This document shows, piece by piece, positions 51,913-62,378 of a DNA stretch of 64,000 nt; the stretch's first letter is position 1; each line of letters starts with the position of its first letter. Source of the stretch: Archilochus colubris (Eukaryota; Chordata; Aves; Apodiformes; Trochilidae); assembly GCA_023079485.1 (NCBI GenBank), contig CM041083.1:178330480-178394479 (forward strand), in the 5' to 3' direction. The position numbers and the translations under genes are program-made. A model generated the notes under the pieces. It worked only from the letters and a program-made list of their open reading frames with translations. It was not told where the DNA came from and made no database searches.

Positions 51913-52397
51913 CAGAAAGGACATGGAGCTGTTGGAACAAGTCCAGAGGAGGGCCACAAAGATGGTGGAGAGCTGGAGCACCTCTCCTACAAAGACAGCC
52001 TGAGGGAGTTGGGGTTGTTCAGACTGAAGAAAAGATGCCAAGGAGATTTTATTGTGGCCTTCCAGTACCTGAAAGGTGACTACAGGAAAGCTGGGATGGG
52101 GCTTTTTTACAAGGGCATGGAGGGGAAGGACAAGATGGAAGAGTTATGAACTGGAAGAGGGTAGATTTAGGTTAGACATGAGGAAGAAATTCTTTCCTGT
52201 GAGGGTGGTGACACAGTGGCACAGGTTGCCCAGAGAAGCTGTGGATGCCTCATCCACACTTGGAAGTGTCCAAGTCCAGACTGGATGAGGCTTTGAGTTG
52301 GTCTAGTTGCAGGTGTTCCTGTCCATGGCAGGGGGGTTGGAACTATGTGATCTTTAAGATCCCTTCCAGCCCCAACCATTCTATGGTTCTATGACTT
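51913..52397 (+). mobile_element. CR1 LINE 3' end, older subfamily
   Basis: The ORF2 C-terminal region is readable in broken frames (LEHLSYKDSLRELGLFRLKK, then RFRLDMRKKFFPVRVV), followed by a 3' UTR with GGGTTGGAACTATGTGATC and terminal ATTCTATGGTTCTATG. Frame breaks make it inactive. It points towards the oppositely oriented CR1 97 bases away. Confidence 0.93.
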
Positions 52398-52493
52398 CAT
52401 ATTTCCCACCCACATGCTGTGAGCTCTGCCTTACATGTAATTTGCTGTTGTAGCCATGAAAGTGACGGATATCAGCATGGGAAATGGGCTAAG

Positions 52494-52731
52494 TCATAGA
52501 ATCATAGAATCATAGAATCCTAGGGGTTAGAAGGGACCTCGAAAGATCATCTAGTCCAACCCCCCCTGCCAGAGCAGGGCCACCTAGAGTACATTGTGCA
52601 GGAACGTGTCCAAGCGGGTTTTGAATGTCTCCAGTGAAGGAGACTCCACGACCCCCCTGGGCAGCCTGTTCCAGGGCTCTGTCACCCTTACAGTAAAAAA
52701 ATTTTTTCGAATATTCAACTTGAATTCAACT
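52494..52731 (-). mobile_element. CR1 LINE 3' end, separate subfamily
   Basis: Begins with three CATAGAAT units on plus (52495-52518). The minus strand carries the 3' UTR and the last ORF2 block, with wording typical of another CR1 subfamily (GAGACTCCACGACC and CCTGTTCCAGGGCTCTGTCA on plus). Truncated just upstream of the FF-V motif region. Confidence 0.92.
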
Positions 52732-53490
52732 GTACCTAAGTACAGTTTCAGTTTTTTAAACAAAGATGCTAATTGTACCCAAGGATTTTAAGTTTATAAT
52801 GTGATGTCCCAGAGGGCATTCTGTGAAAAGATATATGATTCTGAACAGTTTTGTAACTTCAGAAATGTACTTTAGTTTTAACAGAAACACAGTAAAGAGT
52901 GTCCTTTCACGGAAGATACCTATGAGAAATCCAAATCCAAATTTGGATGCAGATGTGGGAACTACAAGGAGCTGAGAAACTCACCTCATGAAGAAGGTGT
53001 TTGAATGTCTTGAAGGAAGAAAAAAACTTGGAGGAAAAAAAAAAAGATAGAAAGGGAAGCTACTTGACTATTGGACAATACCAGTATGAAAATATGCAAG
53101 AGCAATACTTACTGGAAAAAAAAACCAACAAGGACTTTGATCCAGTAAATAGCTGCTGTGAAAATTTTCCTGTTGGGTTATAATCTAGAATTCTGGAAAG
53201 AATATTTTCCTAAAATAGCTGAGGTGAGCAAATGAGGGAACTTTCCCTCTGCAAATTCAAAATAACTAGGACCTAGACATTATTTCCAGAAGCTGAAACA
53301 TAACCAGTGATAAGGAGTTGCAAGCTTCAGCAGTCATTCAAATTTTTTTTGTGCAGAATGTAATTTGCAGAGATTACTGCCTTCATTTTAGATCAATGCC
53401 ATAAAGGCAGGCACTGACAGGGATGCATAAACACACACACTGCCAGTGATGAATGTTGCTTTTACAGACAGGAAGAAAATGGGCACTCAC

Positions 53491-53562
53491 AGCCTTTCAA
53501 TTTGTGTAGGTATCTTGAGTGCCTCAGGTTTCAAACCAGTGATACATTTATGACTGAGATAC
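53491..53562 (-). pseudogene. RXFP2: RXFP2 remnant: LRR exon, frame open, splice sites present
   Basis: On minus, an exactly 72-base exon lies between AG (AAGAG|GTATCTC) and GT (GGCT|GTGAGTG). Phase 2 at both ends gives YLSHKCITGLKP, then EALKIPTQIERL. RXFP2 has YLNHNCITTLRP followed by GIFKDLHQLTWL, so the first half is strongly conserved and the second half has drifted, losing the F and L positions of the repeat core (GIF to EAL, DLHQL to IPTQI). No stop occurs. This is relaxed rather than broken coding sequence, but neighbouring exons are disabled. Confidence 0.82.
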
Positions 53563-54446
53563 CTCTTGACAAAAGCACTTAACATGGAAACTAAAATAAT
53601 TATATCTAGGACCTGATAGACTCCTTCTAAAGAGAGGAAGGAGAAACCTTTCAGGCAATTAATGAGAACAACCAAAAGGATAAGAACCTGTGACGAGTGA
53701 TATTTGATTATAAAATGCTGAGTGAAAATATTTTAAGGTTTTTATCTCATAAAAGGCTGCCTGTTACTATGAGGGCACTACCATCTGATTGAATCTTTTA
53801 AAATATTCTATAGTTGGAATGATGCTGGGTAAAGCATTGCAAATGTGCTTTTATGAGTAGTTTTGCACTGCACAGGTGTGGATAGGTTTTGCTATGATGC
53901 AATGGACACCTTCTGTCGAGGTCTTATGCCTTTTAGATGGAGACAGGCATAGTCCAAATACTTTGCATTTATATAAACTAACCTATCAAAATGCTAGTGC
54001 CTGTACTTTGTTATTCAAAATTTGGTAAGGAACTGGAAAAAATCAGTCTGATTTTCAAAAGCACTGAGCTTGTAGTGGCTGTGGGAAGTGGGAGTGGTAC
54101 CTAGGGGATGCTGTAAATACTGATATATGAAAAATGTGGCCAATATAGTTTGTGAAACTCAGCTAATGAGACAGTGTCAGGTACACATAGTAAATGAAGT
54201 TTTGTAATGGATGAATAATGATACAACAAGAAGCTCAGCATTTTGTCTTTGTCCCAGAATGCAATTAGAGTCACAGCTGGAGTTAAAATTCATTAAATGC
54301 TCACATCTTTCTTGAAGTATTGGAATATGTGAAATAATGATTGGGTGAGACTGCAGCTTAGATGCTGTTCCTGTGTTGTGGAAGGCTGGTTGCTGCCAGA
54401 GGTAATCAGTTATTTTGCAAGCAAAACACAGCAATAATGTACTTAC

Positions 54447-54518
54447 CATTTCTGAAGTCTGAATAGTCCAAAGGTTACTTTCTTTGATATTGTCTTAATG
54501 CAATTATGCTGTAGAAAT
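54447..54518 (-). pseudogene. RXFP2: RXFP2 remnant: LRR exon with mutated acceptor
   Basis: On minus, the 72-base exon by homology reads FLQHNCIKTISKK, then VTFGLFRLQK, ending TG|GTAAGTAC with a strong donor. It matches the RXFP2 repeat FLQHNCIRHISRK, then AFFGLCNLQ, at most positions. The two bases before the exon are AC instead of AG, so the homologous acceptor is destroyed. The next AG (CTACAG|CATAAT) lies 10 bases inside and would cause a frameshift if used. The frame itself has no stop. Confidence 0.82.
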
Positions 54519-54649
54519 GTGGCAGGCTAAGAAAGCCAGGGGAGTCATGATTCATTCATTTCTTAGAAACGCAAATGTTTTATAATCTCATGTTTATGCC
54601 CTTCTGCCATTTTAAACACACGACTAAATTGATGCCTGGTGTAAGACAG

Positions 54650-54712
54650 CTGAAGTCAGATTCAGTATTTTCCACCAGAAAAGAACTTTCTAATGGCTTC
54701 TTTGAGGTTAAT
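54650..54712 (-). pseudogene. RXFP2: Possible RXFP2 remnant: first LRR exon (weak)
   Basis: On minus, ACATACAG|ATTAACC gives INLKEAIRKFFSGGKY then TGA. This could correspond to the RXFP2 segment SLKKNKIHSLPDKVFIKY with a 4-codon deletion and a 2-codon insertion (LK, K-F and KY in order). It is 130 bases upstream of the next LRR exon, the correct order. Similarity is short. Confidence 0.35.
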
Positions 54713-54749
54713 CTGTATGTGCCTGTTTCCAGAGTGTCTCACGTCCCAT

Positions 54750-56060
54750 CTCTTGATTATGCTTTTGGAACACAAGATGATAAGGTATAAAAAATAAGAT
54801 ACGAAATATAAAGCACAGGAGGCTGGGAGGAAAAGCCAATACTCTTCTAGGCTACAGATTTATTATTTTGTATTTTATTAAATGTGAAATGGCCATGCTT
54901 CTTGGCACACTAACTATAACATGCACTGCACCTGCCAATGGAGCTCAGCTGCAAATCAGTGGCATGTGTAATTTGTTTATATAAAGTTGCCTCTAGCACT
55001 TTGCCCCTTTTTCAAAGGATAAAAGTCCTTTCACATGATGGTTGTTCATGCAGGTTGCTAACTGATTTTGGATGGAAGGCATATGCCATTCAGTCAGAAG
55101 CAAGAGCTAATCTCACATGCTGTGTACTTTGGGGTTTTATGAGGATTTAACTTAGTCTGGTGTATGAACTCTTATCCTTGGAGCTGTCCCTGTGTTCTTG
55201 TAAAGACTTCGTGCTTGCTAGCTTTGTATGTGTGCCTTAATCCTATATGAATTTATAAGTATTTATCTGAGGTGCAAGGTTGGGGTTTTTATGTTATTAA
55301 TGACATATTCAAAACAGGACACAAGTAATTTTACCTGACAATTCAATATATATGAACACCTTCCTTATTCATAACTCACTGAAGTTCCTACAGGAGATTG
55401 GGGGAAGTTGTACTTAAAGCTCTCCAAGTCCATTTTTTTAAAAAGTCTATAAAAAGAACACAGAAGACACCACCCAGCTCAAAAAATAAAAAATACTAGT
55501 GGTCTGTGAGAGGATTGGCTACACAGAAGAACTTACCATGAGCACAGCTAGTTCCATAATTTTGCAGTTTGTTTCCATGGCAGCTAAACATCAAAAAAGA
55601 TAATAAAAGGGAAAAAAAATAAACAGATGCTTTATTTACCCTTTTGAAACAGTAAGGTGCCATTTCATGACAAAATGGGGGCATGTCTTGTTTGACAGAT
55701 TTTTTTTTTCTGCTTACTCCTTCTGTGGCAGGGAGAAAGACCAGATCTCTGTGTGTTGCATACGAAAGGATCTGCACATCTCACTACACTGTAAGACCAA
55801 AATAATCAAAATATGAATTTCAAAGGCAAATACCATGCTGCACTGTTAAAAAAAAGTGACTGTATAGTGGTTTTTTCCCATTCTACATACTTCAGGACTG
55901 GAGTATGTCAAATATTATATGTTTAATAAACAATCAAGATATTAATATTTTCTTTACTTTTGTACAATTGATGAAAACTCAATCAGTCAATGTTGCAGCT
56001 GACAGAAATCAGACCTTACATCTGGACACAGGTTCAAAGCCTGGAAAGGACTTCAGGCAC
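54750..56060. other. Non-coding stretch (former RXFP2 intron)
   Basis: No convincing exon. A 47-base segment with good minus-strand splice signals at 55537-55583 was considered and not accepted as an RXFP2 exon. Confidence 0.4.
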
Positions 56061-56100
56061 ATTCCATTCCATTCCATTCCATTCCATTCCATTCCATTCC
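56061..56100 (+). repeat. (ATTCC)8 microsatellite
   Basis: Eight perfect ATTCC pentamers, the GGAAT-type satellite motif. Short and perfect, so probably polymorphic in length. Confidence 0.98.
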
Positions 56101-56262
56101 ACCAGGTGAAGTATGTAGGGTGCATTACTTTGCCTGTGGGTAACCTCAGCTTCTCACCTGTCCTTATTATTTGAATCCCAAGTTGAAGCTTGAGTGCCCT
56201 CCTGGGATGAGCTGGGAGAAGCCAGTGAACTTCACTGCTGAGCTCACCTCAGTTCATTGGTG

Positions 56263-56332
56263 AGGATGATTTGAAATACCTGGAAAGAAGAAAAATGAGT
56301 AAAAGAGATGTAAGAAATTCCCTAGGAGGCAG
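56263..56332 (+). repeat. 70-base direct repeat, copy A
   Basis: Begins AGGATGATTTGAAATACCTG and ends CCTAGGAGGCAG. It is 67 of 70 identical to 58832-58901 in the same orientation, 2.57 kb away. The flanks are unrelated. Both copies are free of stops in one plus frame (DDLKYLERR and so on in copy B). I do not recognise the element. Confidence 0.9.
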
Positions 56333-58831
56333 TTAAAAAGACTGGCCTTTAAAAATACTTTCTTTTGGTGATCCAGACAGATCTTTGAGATTCAGTATTC
56401 AGCCATATATAAATGTCATCAGCCTGTAGGATTAAAGTTACCAAAATGGAACAGGTCATAATTACAAGACAATAATCCTGACATTCCTGCTTTGGTGACT
56501 TCAGCATTATTTGGTGGATGCAGCACAACCCATGATCTTCAGTGAGTTGCCTGGGGCTGGCAGCAATAGGAATGATAGCAATAGGAATGATAAACACAAA
56601 TAGCATTCAGCTCATCTAAACATCTACAGTGCAAAGTGCATATCTCAGCTAACACCCCAAGCTCCCTTTAGACAAGTAAACATGTTCTATGTGATGTTCA
56701 TATGATCTGTATTAGATGACTGGTTTTCAGTGTTGCTGCATATATTTTACTGGATGAATGCCACACTCAAGAGGGCCTTGAAGCAAAATGCTCATAGCAT
56801 TCACTACATCGTTGTTAACCACCTAGTAAATACTTGTAGTGGGTCAACCCACACTCTGGAAATGTAGAGGGCCCACATTTGGTTGCATAGCACTATGCAA
56901 AGTGTAGTTAGGAATTGCTTTGTTTGTATAAAACCTTTATGTTGGAGAGCAAAAGGGACTCTACTCACAGAAGAGTTATGATACTTAAAACCAGTGGATT
57001 AGGATTTAAATTCACAGCAGCATATTCTAGCTCTCTTTCCATGCAGCTGGAACCTTCTGGGTGTTGCTGGAGACCTAGGAAAAGGAATTCTTGAGTGAAT
57101 GCCTTACAGATGACCTATGAAATATGTCTGATCAGATGGACTGGCATTCTGAGACCTCTTTTTAGGCAGGAATTGGACATCTAAATGCCCCCATTTGGCA
57201 AGGCTTACTTATCAGGAAGGCTATAAAACACTGATGCTGCACTTCCTAGGACTGTAGTGTTTTACGTGGAATGAAAGCAAATGCAAGTAAAAGATAGATC
57301 AAGTTTAATACCCTGCTGCTGATAAGCTACACTAAGGGTAAGTGAAACACAACCTCTACTTGATGTACATATAAATTTATATATACATACAAATGAGAAC
57401 ATTTGAGAAACTGCTGATGGAACAGTTTACACTGGAGAATGAAGGGTTTTTTAAGCCACTACACTTCCCTGAAAAATTAGATGCTTTGATTTTAGTGCAG
57501 ACCAGAGGGAACACAACCTGCAAATTTCCCTCTTGCTTGCCAAGATGCTGTCCTTGCTTTCTGGTGTTTAAAGGAAGGGCTTTTGGGGTATCCCAACTTT
57601 GCAGTGTAATATAAAATATAAAATAAAATTTCCTAGAGCTGTAATACTTTGACTGAGCTAAGGCTTTTGGGTTCATGACTCTTCATAAAGCTGCAACCTA
57701 GCACTAATATGTAAGTTCCATATTAAATTGCTCTGCTTTGCTCTGCTGTGCATGGAAAAAGCTCTGGGAAAGCAAAGGAGTTCCCTGAGCGCATCTAAAA
57801 TTCCATATTTTGCTACAGTTTTATTAAAAATATGTATGAAGTGAAAAGTCCCCAGAGTGTAAAATAGTTTAAGGATATTAATAAGGGCATTAGGATTAAG
57901 TTAGAATTCTTCTGATAAATCCAGATAATTAGGCTTTTCATGAACCATATCAAAGATACTTGTCCATGCACTATTATCTCCTATAAAAACTGTTAACATT
58001 TGCCAACTATTAAATTGTCTATCATCTTTTAATGAAAAACAGAACATTTATGTCAATCTGTCTGTGGGGTACATGTGTGTTCTTACATGGCATGGAACTC
58101 AAAGTAAGCCTTCAGATGAATTATATTTATTGTCTTTTCTGCTGATTACGAGTAGCAATTATAAGCTCAAATTAAGAAATCTTGTGTAATTTGAATAACA
58201 GAAGTGAACCAGGCTATAAGCATGGGACAGAGAGAGAGAAATCTAATGTTGATGCAAATATTTATTGCATGATGTGTTGTTAAAAAGAACTGAATGCTAA
58301 AGTAGAGTGGTTAATGTAGTGGAGAAACTCAGTGCAATACATGGTATAGCATGGAGCACTACATCTTACAGTGAAAGTATATGCAGGATAATGGAAATGT
58401 TCTGGGACAAGACTGGAAGTCAGAAAGTGACTCAGTAAAGTACAGAAAGTTTGCATAAATTTCAGTAGTTGAATATGCTTGGTGTTCTCAAATTTCAGGC
58501 AAAACCACGGGAAATTATAACAACAGATCATTAATTCACTGGCTAAATGTATAGTAAATTATGCAAGTTATTGCATAATTAGACTTGAGAGAAGATCAAT
58601 TAAAATTTATCAAGCTTAGACATTTTTTAAGAGATAGCCAGAAGGTAGGAATCTCTATTGCATAGGGAGGATAGGAGTCTTTGAGGAAGTGGTATTAGAC
58701 CAGCAGAGTGGAGTTTGGAGCTCCTGAGGGCACTGGTACATAGGTGAACAGGAAAGGTGCGCTGTGAAAATGACCACATCCAAAGACAGCAGCTGAGGGG
58801 TGATGATAATGAAAAAGGAAAGAAGGACAGA
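56333..58831. other. AT-rich non-coding stretch
   Basis: No gene or recognised repeat. The RXFP2 exons expected between the LDLa exon and the first LRR were not identified here. Confidence 0.45.
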
Positions 58832-58901
58832 AGGATGATTTGAAGTACCTGGAAAGAAGAAAAACGAGTAAAAGAGATGTAAGAAATTCACTAGGAGGCA
58901 G
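58832..58901 (+). repeat. 70-base direct repeat, copy B
   Basis: Partner of 56263-56332, with three mismatches. It ends immediately before a decayed CR1 ORF2 region, so it may be part of, or a target flank of, that element. Confidence 0.9.
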
Positions 58902-58919
58902 GTAGGAAGAGAGGATACA

Positions 58920-59700
58920 AAGCAGAAGATGACTGTGGAATTGATACCTTATCTTCTGATCCAACAGCCTCACATCTGTGTCTGGGAAGATGAAGGAACA
59001 GATCCTCTTGTAAGACATGCTAAGGCACATAGAGGACGGGAAGATGATTCAAGACAATCAAAGTAAAGCGTGGTTTTACCAGGGGCACATCCTGCCTGAA
59101 CAACCTGGTGGCTTTCTATGTGGAGTGAGTACATCAGTCAACAAGGGAAAAGCATTGGGTGTTATTTATCTGGACTTCTGCAAGGCCTTTGGCATGGCCC
59201 CCATGCTGTCCCACTCACCAAATTGGTGAGATGCAGATTTGATGGGTGGACTGTTCAGTGGATAAAGAATTGGCTGGATGATTGTATCCTGAGAGAGTAG
59301 TGGTCAATGGCTGGAAGTCCAGTGACAAGTGGTGTCCTCCAGGGTTAAATACTCCTGTACTCTTTAATACTTTTATCAGTGATAAAAATATTATTATTTT
59401 GATCAATGGGATCGAGTGCACCATCAGCAAGTTTACAGATGACACCAAGCTGAGTGGTGCTGTTGATAAGCCAGAGGGGTGGGATGTCATCCAGAAGGAC
59501 CTGGACAAACTGGAGATGTGAGCCCAGGTCCAACAAGACTAAGTGCTGGGTCCTGCACCTGGGCTGGAACAATCCATACTATCAGTATAGGCTTGAGGAT
59601 GAGGTTTTGGAAAGCAGCCCTGCAGAAATGGACTTGGGAGGGCTGGAGGATGAAAAGCTGGACATTATGTACAGGAGCCTATGCACCAAGTTTGAAAGAT
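58920..59700 (+). mobile_element. Decayed CR1 ORF2 (reverse transcriptase N-terminal half), no 3' end
   Basis: Broken plus frames read the RT region in order: a SLTSV-like stretch with KMKEQILL, LRHIEDGKMIQD, KGKALGVIYLDFCKAFGMA, FDGWTVQWIKNWLD, then [18 protein letters not shown] (FTDD in place of FADD) and the [10 protein letters not shown] block. Stops and frameshifts separate them. It stops at about 59,700, before the ORF2 C-terminus and tail, which is unusual because CR1 copies normally keep their 3' end. An old copy whose 3' part was deleted is the likely explanation. Confidence 0.88.
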
Positions 59701-60011
59701 TCCCACACAGAGATGGAGTGATGACCCATTGTCCACAGCAAAGGATCCCCAATAGAGATTCTACAGCAATCTATATGGAGTCTGCCTGGGGTGTGCCTTT
59801 AGACACCCTGTCACTTTTCTTTGATGACCAGCATCCTGTAATTCCCTCATTGATTTAAAAAAAGAAGATATTCTATTAAATTGAAGCCCCCAGATTTGTC
59901 AGGCTTCTGGATCATCTGCCCACTCTTAGTGGTTCAGTGTGTATCAGCCGGAGGAGCACGGCCCACGACCAGATTTCATTGATATAAACTCACAGGTGTT
60001 GCCATACTCAC

Positions 60012-60131
60012 CACAGTTCTCTTCATCTGCACCATTCTCACAGTCATTCATGCTGTCACAAGGAAATATCTGTGGGGAGCATGTCCTATGATTTCTGCAT
60101 GGAAAATAATTCTTTTGGCAGACAACACCAC
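60012..60131 (-). pseudogene. RXFP2: RXFP2 remnant: LDL-receptor class A exon, intact frame and splice sites
   Basis: On minus, a 120-base exon lies between acceptor TTTGCAG|GTGG and donor TGTG|GTGAGTA, phase 1 at both ends. It encodes one LDLa module with all six cysteines: [18 protein letters not shown] and GADEENC, with the acidic calcium-site residues at its end. Among vertebrate proteins the YFPC start and ADEENCG end are characteristic of RXFP1/RXFP2, and CQK-YFPC with GADEENCG fits RXFP2 best. Changes from the family include Ser after the third cysteine where Leu is usual, Ser for the Gly in CDG, and loss of the N-glycosylation motif. This module is needed for receptor signalling, not for ligand capture. 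It is the best preserved exon of the locus. Confidence 0.87.
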
Positions 60132-62378
60132 CTGCAAAGTCCTCCATCAGCCAGAATGCTGAGAAAATATAGAAAGACATCTCCTCTACAGCAGAGTTTG
60201 TCCCCAGTAAGAAAGGCATGATAAAACCACAACCACAGCATGTGGCAGAATGTTTTATTTTTTCACTTTGGAGTGCACTGTGTGTCATTTTAATTCTGCC
60301 TCTTGCCTTCTTGTGTCAGTGACAAATGGCTTTACCACCTTGGAACTTTATAAGAGACAGCTTTAAGTTCCTGTTTGGTTTTCTTCTCTCTTCCCAATAA
60401 TCTGCAAAACACATTGCTTGCTAGAAAGAGACTTATCACTGTACTTTCCTGGCAGACTGATTCCTCAAAGGTGTGAGCATTAAGTAGCAGAACCCTGCAG
60501 CATGGCAGGAGGTTAACAGGGCAGTGGTGCTTGGGTGCTCCTGGATGGGGGAAGTGTAAGTTTCATGTAAAAAGAGAACTTCCAGCTGGAGCATGTAGAA
60601 AGCCACTTCCTATGCTGAAGGCAGCTTGTCAGGAAGTATTCTTAAGAGTTTCACCTCTCTGATCTGTAAGTGGACACTTCCCTGATGCCCAGCACGAATG
60701 TGCAAACCTGGTCTTAGATTTGTGACTTTTCTTTGGGGATCCTTTCTTTTTTCCTCCAATAATGCAATTAGTTTTGTAGTCTTGGAAATCACTCATTCAG
60801 ACAAGACTTTCAAAGCAAGAGAATAGTTTTTATTTCCTTTATTGATGCACATCACAAGTAAGTGGTTTTCTGCAGAACATTTGAAGATAATCAGCTCTAC
60901 GGTTTCATTACAGGTATGAAGCATATGTACACTTGCAAAACCACCTTTTCACTCTTACAAAGCTTACAGAAGAATTTATCATCAAGAAAATCTAATGGAA
61001 GAAACCTAAAACTGCAAAAAAGCAAGCCAAATAAAAGGAGAATTTTCTGTGAGAATTTTCATCAGACAGAGCTGATTCTGTTTTTACTCATTTAGTAAAG
61101 TCTTTGAAAAGTCAAATTTAAATTTGACAAAATAAATTTCATCATAATCTTAGTTGAATAGGTAGAAATGTCTATGGACCCACCTTGCAAAGGCAGACAT
61201 CTGAGTGCAGACACATGAGACTCATATGGGACAATATAAAAGATTAACATGAGATAAAATCATAGGGAGGAATGACAGAAACAAAGTAAAGTGATCCAAT
61301 TCCTATGAGGCCAATGGACAATTAGGGGCTATATTGCACCAGCAAGAATGGAAAGAGAAGGAATTCAGCAAATAATACTGCTTTTTCTATGGTTAAGGTT
61401 GAGAGATGATGATAATGAGTGAAATATACAGTTGATTCAGTTCAATTGGTTTTGGAAATCTTGTCAAGATACATCTTGCCTTTTAAGTCAGATACTTCTA
61501 ACATTCTATTACAAAACTTAAAAGATGGACTTATAGGTTTAGGGTAGCTTATCTGGAGGGCTTTTGTTGGGATCCCCTATGTAGGTAAAAATAAGTAGTT
61601 TAGATTGTTTAAACTGCAAATCTTTCTGTAGCAGTATTTTGAACAATGTTAAAACTGGACTCAGTTTGCTGTTTTTGTCAAGGTCCTTACAGTAGCACCA
61701 CTATTTTTACTTCTCTCTGATTTTTTCATGTATCAGATATTTCACAAAGGTTGGACTAGAAAAAGATTTCCTTCCGTGTTCATTCAGGGACAAAAAAAAA
61801 AGCATTTTTTTTAAGTATAAGTTCAGTATGGCCTGACAGTCCCTTTAAGGAACGGAGTGAATCTGTGACCTATGAAGTGAAGCAAAGCTACAACAAAATG
61901 CATGCGGAGTAGCACAGCTCAAAATGAATCCTGAGTGTCTCTTTGCTCTCAGCATTCAGTTAATTGTCCTTGCAGACAAGAAACCAGCTATTATTGAAGC
62001 AGAAAGGGCTTGCTCTTTTAATATTCCCTTTGTGTCTCTAAATTTATTGTAACTTGCCTAAATCTGCTCTTTAATCAAGCACAGTGCATTTACTGCTCTG
62101 ATAGCTGCGGTTGTTCCTGACACACTTTCCAGTAACGCTGACACACAGACCTGGTGTCATCTGCTGGGTACCCACATCCATTCCCATCACTGCCTGCAGT
62201 ATTATGTGGAGCAGATCTGTAAGATTCACAATTTACTAACCCACAGACAGCACTTTGGCTGATGAATAGATACAGATAAAAGTGGAAGCTTCTCTTTCAA
62301 AGTAATAATGTCATAAAAGCAGTTCTTTGGTCTCCATGTGATAAAATTCCATCTCACCATAAGTTTCTGAACGCAAAA
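60132..62378. other. AT-rich non-coding stretch
   Basis: Upstream of the LDLa exon on minus. A signal-peptide exon of RXFP2 might lie here or beyond the window, but none is recognisable. Confidence 0.45.

Larger units (their letters stand above)
35330..60131 (-). pseudogene. RXFP2: RXFP2 (LGR8, INSL3/relaxin receptor) unitary pseudogene, dispersed exons
   Basis: Remnants of a relaxin-family receptor are spread over ~25 kb on the minus strand in the correct order: LDL-receptor class A exon, leucine-rich-repeat exons of 72 bases, and a 7TM exon. The protein is normally a plasma-membrane G-protein-coupled receptor for INSL3 that signals through cAMP. RXFP2 rather than RXFP1 is indicated by residues such as HNCIKTIS, SHKCITGLKP and QKTALQASEVRTCF. 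Inactivating lesions are visible: a TAG and a 2-base frameshift in the TM5-TM6 region, stops in two LRR exons, an AC in place of an AG acceptor, and a GG in place of a GT donor. Because introns and exon order are retained, it is a decayed original gene, not a retrocopy. The signal-peptide exon is not recognised and should lie above 60.2 kb. Several CR1 elements and an LTR-like segment sit in the former introns. The mammalian comparison is from memory. Confidence 0.85.

Noticed and set aside
55537..55583. 47-base segment with good minus acceptor and donor, possible RXFP2 linker exon
   Set aside because: The phase-1 reading (AMETNCKIMELAVLM) does not resemble the region after the LDLa module convincingly, and the length is wrong. 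Another frame gives a vague HGN match only.
35330..60131. RXFP2 as a functional gene
   Set aside because: In-frame stops, a frameshift and lost splice dinucleotides in several exons, and missing TM1-TM2 sequence, are incompatible with a full receptor.
35330..60131. RXFP1 or another LGR as the source of the remnants
   Set aside because: HNCI, SHKCIT, QKTALQ and GADEENCG agree with RXFP2. RXFP1 has different residues at these positions, as far as I recall them.
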